This document shows positions 56,669-64,000 of a stretch of 64,000 nt of DNA, piece by piece. Below the pieces are notes generated by a model that saw only the letters and a list, made by a program, of their open reading frames with translations, was not told the DNA's origin and searched no databases. The position numbers and the translations under genes are program-made. The DNA is from Breviolum minutum Mf 1.05b.01. Taxonomy: Eukaryota > Sar > Dinophyceae > Suessiales > Symbiodiniaceae. The stretch is from contig DF239023.1 of assembly GCA_000507305.1 (NCBI GenBank), positions 124,001 to 188,000 on the forward strand, in the 5' to 3' direction. Each line of letters starts with the position of its first letter. The first letter of the stretch is position 1.

Positions 56669-57203
56669 CTGAAGTTTAAAAGCAAAAGCCACTGAAAATC
56701 TGGTCGTGGTGCGATTTTTACACTCACGAGCGCAGATATCTGCTTGGAGAACCAAATCGCAATGCCGGAGATCACCCCCCAAGCGGTCCAAGCAATGAGC
56801 TGTCAGCTCTGTGCACCACGACGAATCCTTTCTCACCCAAGGCTCAGACATCGCCAGCAACAGAAACTTTCCCTGAACGATGCAACACGTAAATCCTGAT
56901 GTACTTGTCAAATCCTTTGGTCGATTCCGTCTGGGCAGATTGTGTGAGACCTTTCTTCGGACTCATTGGTAGCCTGGAAAGGCTTCGGATGCACTCCGTT
57001 CGTACAGGGTGCGGTCCCTGTATTGCTATTCCAAGTTGGAAAAGACTCAACTGCTGACTTCGAGCGAAAGAATCTGCTCCCAGCTTCGGCCAAATGAGCA
57101 ACATGTCCACATCAGCGATCTCTGCCTCCGGCTCCGCCGTGGTACCAGCTGCAGGTCCTGGTGTTGTGGCACTATTCACGTGGCACAAGATAGCACTGAG
57201 CAT
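56669..57203 (-). CDS. Unrecognised gene with ATG, two exons
   Basis: Exon 57203-56951 starts with a true ATG: MLSAILCHVNSATTPGPAAG, then AEPEAEIADVDMLLIWPKLG, then TECIRSLSRLPMSPKK, ending G|GTCTCA (84 codons +1). A 55-bp intron follows. Exon 56895-56669 (acceptor TACATCAG) joins in phase: FTCCIVQGKFLLLAMSEPWV, then LTAHCLDRLGGDLRHCDLVL, then TTRFSVAFAFKLQ|GTGGGT (75 codons). 160 codons open in all, GC-richer than the flanks. No element in its intron. Family not recognised. Confidence 0.58.
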
Positions 57204-57897
57204 GCGGTAAAGTATTGCTCCCTTTTGGACATGCGATCACCGAATGACATTGACAGAAACCTTGAGACTCGGTGGGTCACCAAAAAAAATGTATTGCTGA
57301 CGTTGAAGATAAAGATACAATAATCAATGTTTAATTGCCCAAAATGTCTCCACTGCAGTGCAGGAACATGAAAAATTTATCAGCCAAGCCATATCCAAAA
57401 ATATTTGAATATCAATTCGTTTCGAGATCAAAATAAAGCATACCGCATACCAGTAAAGTACTGTATGTGATTGAAACGTTCTTGTTGATGACGATGCTTC
57501 AGAAACTGAATGGCTCCAAGATTTATATAGAATAATCATTCCTTGCCATCTCTTGCCTATCGTGCATGTTGCAAAAAAATGAAGGTAGCTTACTACACCA
57601 TGACACTTTTTGGTTCCAACCGAGACCCAAAAGGAAAGTAATCTTCCAACCATCCTTTTTCAGGGGCTACCTTATACTTCGGTGCAGCTAACTCGGGTTT
57701 GTTGCCATTTTTTTGTGTTAGAAACACAAACATGTATTTCAAGAAGCCAACTTCAACAAAACCCCCCAAAAATTCAGAGATAAAGTGGCCAACTTCGAGG
57801 TAGGGGTCACAAAAACCAATTATAAGTACTAGGATGTCCCGTTGGAAGTCGTCCCCTTAGATTGCCATGACAACGGATCCGTTCCATCCATTCACAC

Positions 57898-58152
57898 CTT
57901 CTTCACCATGTTGTCAATATCTTGGTCGCTGGTCGGTCCCACATGCACCACAGGCAAGTCCTGTGAAAAAACATGGCCCGTGGGCCCAAAACTTTGTGTA
58001 GAAACCCAAACCGAAAAAAACAACAAGCAGCCATAAATTGTGTAGAAACCTTAGGCCAAGTCGGTATACCACTGTGATCCATGTCACTCTCACTCTTGTT
58101 CGACGATGTTCTAGCCCGATCCAAGTGGACCGTGGGGCATAGTTTGAGAGAA
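57898..58152 (-). CDS. Unrecognised gene, two exons
   Basis: Exon 58152-58050 (acceptor TATCGTCAG): SLKLCPTVHLDRARTSSNKS, then ESDMDHSGIPTWPK|GTTTCT. An 89-bp intron ends GTTTTTTCACAG. Exon 57960-57898: DLPVVHVGPTSDQDIDNMVK, K|GTGTGA. Both joins are exact by base count (1+102; 63). The hydrophilic first exon looks like a disordered linker. Unknown function. Confidence 0.58.
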
Positions 58153-58879
58153 CTGACGATAGGAGAGTGTTTTTGATATCATTTCCAAGAACCATGTGTT
58201 GCTTTGTTGCTTCAGGTGTTATTGGTAGCCGAAGGCCCGAATGGCACAATGTAATCACAATATCTATATATATATATATAAAAACGTGTCTTGAATTGCA
58301 TTGCTTCTTCCAAAAAATCATGTTCTTCAGTTTTTCGTTTGTTGTCCAATGCACTATTTTCCTTTTTGGGTCATTAATTGGCGAGGTGAAGTTAAATAAT
58401 AGGCAAGTAGCACGACTATGATCATATATAGGCGTATTTTATGTGTAGGAAAAATATGATTAATTAGATCGATGAATATATTCATAATGGTGATCAGTCT
58501 CTATAAAACCTCTTATGTTGGACCGTAAATTCGTCCAATTTGGAAATGTTGAACCGACAGCTAGGCTGCTGACCAAGAAGAGGAGATCCACTATATATAT
58601 AAAAAAGGGAAATCATCACAAATTACCAATCCATAATCCCATATGGCTCCATGGAACTGGATTTACCTACATTTACAATAAATCTACGCCATTCATGGCA
58701 ACTATTCCAATCTCCATGGAGCACTCGGGGATTCCAAGTGTTTTCCTGGCAGATCAGCCAAACTTGGCTATAACTTGGCTTGCCTTAGTGCGCCTTCCTA
58801 TCATCTGGGGATAGGAAAGCCCTTCATGTGTTGGAAGAAAACCACTGCATTTTCAGTCGAAAAGTCTGAAAGTCTCGCA

Positions 58880-59060
58880 TTTGACATCCGTTTTAACTTC
58901 AGCCGTTTTCTAGGTGGTGGTTTCAACCCACTTGAAATTTATTAGTCAAATTGACTCATTTCTCCAGGTACGGGGTGAAAATAACACATATTTGAAACCA
59001 CCACCTAGTTTTTTGATTTTTTGTACAAAGATGGGTTCATAAAATTGATGCAAACCCCTG
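58880..59060. repeat. Paralogous segment A with an embedded GTTGGTGG-family element
   Basis: Resembles 59940-60125 outside the element as well as inside it. On the minus strand the shared flank reads HQF(Y/H)(E/D)P(I/C)F and is followed by GTACAAA or GTAAAAA. Substitutions in that stretch are mostly conservative, hinting at coding. Confidence 0.5.
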
Positions 59061-59359
59061 AAACTGAGACAACCCCTCAAAAATGCCAGTTGGGAGATGT
59101 TTGCCTTTCCTTTTGGGATATCCTGTTTTGCTGGGGTCAATGCCCTGCAGTCATGGGTGAAATGAAATCAGAGATCCACCCAAAAACAGAAATCATATAT
59201 AAAACAATCATCCCTAGTGTTGCAGTCATACCTTCTAAGAAGGTGTTTGGAAGCCGCCACGGTTTTTTTTGAAAGAAAGGTGCCTGGACAGCAGCCTTCA
59301 ATTTGTCTCCAACACATTTCCTCCACTCAGCGCTCCTATGGTTGCTGAACGTCCTGAGG

Positions 59360-59695
59360 TCAGAAAGCGTGAAAGACGCGTCCACCTCCACCTTTAACGA
59401 CACCTGGTGCTAAACGAACTGCTCGTGCGTCAGAGTTGGCACTGTCCTCTGCTGCGTGCTGGAACCTGTGAACTCTTTTTGTCTTCTCCTTGACCTTCTC
59501 TTGGCACGCCTTTGTACATTGCATGATGCATGATGCATACTGCCTCCGTAGTCTATGGAGACCTGCAAGGACTTCGAAGACATTGATCTCAAAACGCGAT
59601 ACATCTTCGAGACAAAAAAAAGGCATGACTGCCTGGCATTGCCTCAACCAATCACTGCGCCAATCACCAGAGTGGTTGAAAAAATTTCCGGCAAA
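59360..59695 (-). CDS. Open exon of 111 codons with stop, unrecognised
   Basis: Acceptor ATGAGAG, then FAGNFFNHSGDWRSDWLRQC, then DVSRFEINVFEVLAGLHRLR, then CTKACQEKVKEKTKRVHRFQ, then VRLAPGVVKGGGGRVFHAF, stop TGA. One of the longest clean frames in the window. Probably a C-terminal exon. An overlapping frame just downstream (VEVDASFTLSDLRTFSNHRS) also looks coding and might mark a frameshift or a second exon. Cys-, Lys- and Arg-rich; family unknown. Confidence 0.58.
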   Translation of the reverse strand, partial: FAGNFFNHSGDWRSDWLRQCQAVMPFFCLEDVSRFEINVFEVLAGLHRLRRQYASCIMQCTKACQEKVKEKTKRVHRFQHAAEDSANSDARAVRLAPGVVKGGGGRVFHAF

Positions 59696-59939
59696 CTCTC
59701 ATGGCGATCGTTAACCCTACACGCTCCTAACATACCCCCCCCCCAGAACAGAAGGGTTTAATAGCCGGCCTTATTAAGGGAAACCAATGGTTAATAAGCC
59801 ATCAATAAGGCCTTTTTTCTGGGAGGGTACGTTAGGGGGGTTGGCTGATTAGCCAATAAAATCATTGAAACTTGTCCTACTGCAGTGCCTTCCTATCATC
59901 TTCCATCGCCCTGATGGAAAAAAACTCCAAATTTCATCA

Positions 59940-60125
59940 TTTCATATGAGCATCCACTTGCTCAGCAGCTTTTTCTTGTTGGTGGTTTCAACCCATTTGA
60001 AAAATACGAGTCAAAATGGATCATCTCCCCAGGTAGGGGTGAAAATAAAAAATGTTTGAAACCACCACCACGTAGTTTTTTACATTTTTACAAAGCAGGG
60101 GTCATGAAATTGATGAATCCCCTTG
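59940..60125. repeat. Paralogous segment B with an embedded GTTGGTGG-family element
   Basis: Partner of 58880-59060, about 1.06 kb apart in direct orientation. The element lies at the same place in both, so it was there before the duplication. The plus strand also offers an intact reading (CLPIIFHRPDGKKLQISSFH, ending TT|GTTGGTGG, resuming after CCACGTAG), which segment A does not preserve. Confidence 0.5.
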
Positions 60126-60429
60126 AAGTGATGCTGAAATCCATGAGAAATCCACGAACCTCCTAGTTGCTTCTGGAAAAAAGGTGCATGTCGCAGGTGT
60201 TTTTCCCAGAAATGTCCATTTGGGCTATGCTTTGCCCCCAATAAGTAGAAAAGGAAGTCTTGCTCCATTTACATCATCCAAACGAGAAAACATTCCCCTT
60301 GTAGTTTGGTCAACTGAGCGAAAACCAGTTATGTGGGGATTATAACAAACTTAAACTTAAACCATGAAAGAAGGATCCCTATTGAACAACCAGTACTACA
60401 TTACTACATGGAATGATTTTGTGTTTTTC

Positions 60430-60565
60430 GTGGCTCAACTGGACTTCCATGGCGTTTTGTTCTTCGTCGGGTCCTTATCCAACTTCGGATCTGCTTGCAA
60501 CTTCTGCAGCAATGCCGAAGGACCTCGTGATCCGTGTGGGACGGGTTTCGTCTCAAGGGAATCCT
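60430..60565 (+). CDS. Coding-like exon, unrecognised
   Basis: Frame SSSGPYPTSDLLATSAAMPK, then DLVIRVGRVSSQGN. GC-rich relative to the flanks and bounded downstream by an AATAAGGCC-family copy. The minus strand is partly open too. Confidence 0.35.
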
Positions 60566-60766
60566 AGCGAACATTCCCCCAAAAAAACTACCCCTACAAA
60601 AAAACAAGGGTTTAATATAAGGGTTTATTAAACACCAAGTTTGCTTTAATAAACCCTTATTAAATCTTATTAACCCCTTATTGTTTGGGGGGGAGGCTTT
60701 TTTGGGGGGTATTTTCACTTTGGCGCCCACAAAAACAAAATCTGGGCTGCAGTAACCACCTAGGTT

Positions 60767-61024
60767 ATGTTAAGAAAACCCTATGAACAACGAGGTACAC
60801 TACTAAGCTCAACTGGTTTAATGGAATTTTGGCTGTCAACAGTAGTTCGACTGCTGATCCAAGCTTTTAAATCAACCAAATGTTTTTCCTTTCAAGCTGG
60901 TATAGTTCAACCCTTTGAAAACGTATACTCATCACAAGAGGCCCCACCGAGATGTTCCCACCACGTTACAGATATCAGCCCTTGCGGAGATGTTATAGAT
61001 CAAATAAATCAAAAGACTGCCTGA
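60767..61024 (+). CDS. Open frame of 85 codons, low confidence
   Basis: Frame EFWLSTVVRLLIQAFKSTKC, then PFENVYSSQEAPPRCSHHVT, ending DVIDQINQKTA, TGA. No element overlaps it. No motif recognised; boundaries not defined. Confidence 0.32.
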   Translation: MLRKPYEQRGTLLSSTGLMEFWLSTVVRLLIQAFKSTKCFSFQAGIVQPFENVYSSQEAPPRCSHHVTDISPCGDVIDQINQKTA

Positions 61025-61639
61025 TTAGAATTGATAGTGAGACTCTAAGTATTTATATGTATTTATTCTATATGAGCCCTTAGAGAGATGTTCATAAATC
61101 AAATAGATCAAATCAATCTTGAAAAAACTGTGAAACTACCACCTGGATATATTTCAGGAAGACTAGGTGAGGGCTAAAAATCTACAACCAATTCCAGGCA
61201 TTGCACCAGCAAGATATCCCAAAATACCAAGCCAAACAATGCCATGCATAGGATCCAGAATATCCATGTCTGGTATAATATACCCTCCCTGAAACTGACA
61301 GCTCGCACCTGAAAATAGACCCCTGGAAAAGGAGATTCCGATTGGAAACCACCATTTTTGAGGGCGATTTGTTAGTTTTAGGCTTGACAATATTTTGATG
61401 GTGAATGTATGAAAATATAAGGCACATCTATCCTATTGTTAGTCCTGCAAATGACACAATGTCATACGTGTGTATTGAGAATCCCTTGACACGCTTTGAG
61501 ATTTGCTGAAGATCATGCGGTTGGAACAAGGTAACCAAATTGCGAGTTGACATGGTATAACAAAATCAATCAACACAATTTCAGCAAATTTGAGCAACAA
61601 TTGGTCATTTGATATAGTTTCATCATCCCTCGCAACCAC

Positions 61640-61787
61640 CAAAAAAAACTTGCAACTCTTCATCTCTCCTTGTCCTACTGGGCCAACCCGGACTGGTTTC
61701 CCGGAACACTTCGACCAACGGCATTGCCACGGCTTCTGCTTCGGAGGCCACCGCCTCCCGGTTGTGAAAGAACGACTCTATTATTAG
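61640..61787 (+). CDS. Coding-like 3' exon, unrecognised
   Basis: Frame LQLFISPCPTGPTRTGFPEH, then DQRHCHGFCFGGHRLPVVKE, RLYY, stop TAG at 61787. His/Cys spacing (H-C-H-x-F-C) might bind metal. Followed at 61801 by a CCTGAAACTAACA-family copy. Confidence 0.38.
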
Positions 61788-62181
61788 CGCCAGGTGCTAG
61801 TTACCCTCCCTGAAACTAACAAACATAGCCCCTGAAAATAGACCTCTGGAATTTCGCAAAATTCCAACATTGGAAACCACCACTTTTAGAGGCGATTTTG
61901 TTATAGTTCTTTTTTGCTCACTTCCTGGGACATCCAAACAACATTTAACAATCACCTAACAATCACTGATATCTGATCATCTAAGTGACTTGCTAAACCC
62001 TACTCCAAGCCCCCGGTTGTCAGTGGCATAGGGAAAAGTCATTCCAAGCTGGGGCTAATTCGAACTCCTAAACAGCTGATGTTTGGGGTAGGTTGGCCTA
62101 TAGGCCTATGGGTTTTACCACTCAAAAAATGTTGTTGAAGCAAATTACTAAGTGAGACAAACATCAAAGTATAGCTGCTAG

Positions 62182-62458
62182 CTTCACCATGCTTCACCTG
62201 TCGCACAACCACCTACAGGTCCTTGAAACTATCAAATCGCTCCTGAAAAATGCTAGTTGGAAAGACATTTTGCCTTTCCTGCCTTGGGCTTTGGCCCATT
62301 TTCTAGGGGCTTTTTCTGTTCGTCTTGGGGAGGGTAAGCACCAAAAATCATCACAAAATGCCGCTGCCTCAATGCGGCCTTCCTCGCCATGTCCTGGCGG
62401 TGAGGAACGTAACAAACAAGAAAACGACGTTAGAAAAACCTGGTGGTTTGGAACAAAG
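62182..62458 (+). CDS. Two exons with an LRR-like peptide, split by a CCTGAAACTAACA-type element
   Basis: Exon 62182-62218 (acceptor GCTGCTAG): FTMLHLSHNHLQ|GTCCTTGAA. LHLSHNHLQ matches the L-x-L-x-x-N-x-L pattern of leucine-rich repeats, though one unit alone is weak. Exon 62339-62458 (acceptor GGGGAGGGTAAG from the element): HQKSSQNAAASMRPSSPCPG, then GEERNKQENDVRKTWWFGTK|GTAAGT. Phases agree (1+36; 120). The 120-bp intron is the element. Followed at 62508 by a GGATGTCC-family copy. Confidence 0.52.
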
Positions 62459-63389
62459 GTAAGTTCTTCCCAAACGCCTCCATGTTCCCCTGGCTTCCAA
62501 ATACCTTCTGGGATGTCCATGCTACTTAGTAACTGGGTTATAACCCCTATATATCTAAGTAGTTTATAAGTCCCTTAAGAAGGTTATAAACCAACTTACT
62601 AAGTAGTTACTAACTTCCATGGACATCCAAGTTGTCTTCCAAGCATATTTTTTGTTCAGGGGGGGAACTGTTGAATTTTCGGAGGGTACAAGCTGGGCAT
62701 CTACCTAGTTATAAATGGAGTTATATAACCCCTATTAAATGGCTAAAAGTAAATGGGTAACTGGGACCCCCATTAATAAGTGGACTTTAAACCCTACTTA
62801 TAACTGGTAGGGGCACATCTTGTATAACCTTTAGATTTCTGTGTAGCACAAATCAACATAGACTCAACCTTTTGACCCCCGAAAACACCATAGAAAATTA
62901 AAGGTTTTAAGCCCTAAAAATATGGGAAACATAACCCCATATACTACCTGGAAAGGATCGATGGCGCGGCGCCACCTCCCGTTAGTCTTGGTTTATCATG
63001 GCCCCGAAAACGGCTATGTCAATTTTTGAAAATGGCGATCGCCATCTACTTTCACCACAGTGACAAAATTAACAGTTCGCCACGGAAAATCTGCCATCCC
63101 AAAAGGAACGGATCGTCTTCCCATCATCATTTTGCAGGGGTAAACTCGCTGTTAAACTTCAGGGTTGTATGGATTATATAGCCCCTAAAAACAAAGCTAG
63201 GTTGGTGATTTCAACCCCCCTTTGAAAAATATGCTCGTCAAATTTGGAAATCTTCCCCAAAGTCCGGGACGAAAATAAAGAAATATGAATAAAACCACCA
63301 TCTAGAAAGGTAGGTTGGAGAAGCCCTGCATCACCAAAGGTCAATTTTTAGGGGTTGATTTTTCTCATGTAACAAGGTGATTATGGGTG

Positions 63390-63515
63390 GACCCCGGTTG
63401 CGGTGTCAGTCCTATCACTGCGGCTTCTACCGCTCCCAATACCAAAACTGCAGGCCAAAGGGATCGCAACCTCAGTACGAAGCTGAACAGATGATTCATC
63501 ATGGGGGCAACTGAG
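63390..63515 (+). CDS. Coding-like Cys-rich exon, low confidence
   Basis: Frame PRLRCQSYHCGFYRSQYQNC, then RPKGSQPQYEAEQMIHHGGN, TGA. A second plus frame is also open. GC-rich against its flanks. Confidence 0.33.
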
Positions 63516-64000
63516 GTGGCAACTGCTGGTTGGGTTTGAAGGAGGGAAGCTTAGGCATTTTTTAAAGGAATCATAATAGGAAACCCCACACGGAAATACC
63601 AGGAAGTGGATGGATCAATGGTTATAGGATCAATGGATTTTTTTTACACCAATGCTTATAAATGGTTAGTTTATTTTGGGGTGAAATAACTACCCACTTA
63701 CGGTACTAACCTTTGATCCTAACTTCCAGGCCGGGACATCCAAGTGGCCCCACATGTCATCCTGGTGGCGACTGTTCGTGGGGGAGTAGGATCCACGTTC
63801 TAGACTATTCTAAACTACCCTGTTCTATAGTAGTATACCAGTAAACCCATAAGATCCAATCTGTGCTATATATTATATATCTACTATGAATGGTGAAAAA
63901 AAAAGTATGATACACCCTGGAAGACCAGCATGGAACCTGAAAAATTATGGTTTGGAAGATGATTTTCCTTTCTAATTGGGTGATTTTTAGGTTCCATGTA

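Noticed and set aside
1..64000. tRNA, rRNA, bacterial promoters, ribosome-binding sites, operons
   Set aside because: None seen; the sequence is not bacterial, and no clover-leaf-like block with A and B boxes was noticed by eye.

Overview
The window reads as nuclear DNA from a eukaryote, most likely a dinoflagellate and perhaps a symbiodiniacean relative. Coding sequence comes in short islands, often 20 to 70 codons, bounded by GT...AG signals (one good GC donor). The space between is filled with short inverted-repeat elements. Two elements translate to peptides I associate from memory with dinoflagellate protein sets (ENSGTPKSSILIGF and LMEEILHHLG); no search was possible. No rRNA, tRNA, operon or CRISPR array was seen. 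Gene models below come from reading splice signals and codon phase by eye. Only the P-type ATPase is recognised by family.

Layout. 1.5-4.7 kb: exons of a P-type ATPase on the minus strand. 1.98-2.36 kb: a 145-bp tandem repeat. 6.0-8.0 kb: plus-strand exons. 9.8-10.3 kb: a minus-strand coiled-coil gene with an ATG. 14.4-20.1 kb: several plus-strand genes. 20.4-25.4 kb: minus-strand exons around a 430-bp direct duplication. 27-29 kb: minus-strand exons. 29.7-30.5 kb: a cluster of ACGCAT/ATGCGT motifs. 31-35 kb: mostly elements. 35.4-40 kb: minus-strand exons, a GC-richer island (36.7-38.6 kb) with frame-broken ORFs, and a second frame-broken ORF at 39.5-40.0 kb. 40.9-43.2 kb: the two best unnamed genes, facing each other. 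44.6-52.3 kb: many small genes, including two short plus-strand genes each split by one element. 55.8-59.7 kb: minus-strand genes. 60-63.5 kb: scattered exons.

Main result. At least ten inverted-repeat families of about 90 to 280 bp are scattered through the window. In about fifteen places a copy almost exactly fills an intron between two phase-compatible coding pieces. Often the element's terminal repeat itself supplies the donor or acceptor (GTACAAGG...CCTTGTACAAG; GTTGGTGG...CCACGTAG; GGACATCCAAGCAG; GGGAGGGTAAG). Some copies are nested. This is the pattern expected of introner-like elements. Introners are known from other algae and from dinoflagellates, but several unrelated families acting this way in one 64-kb window is notable. 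Single short exons are weak evidence in sequence of about 42% GC, so confidence is set by open length, phase agreement and splice-site quality.
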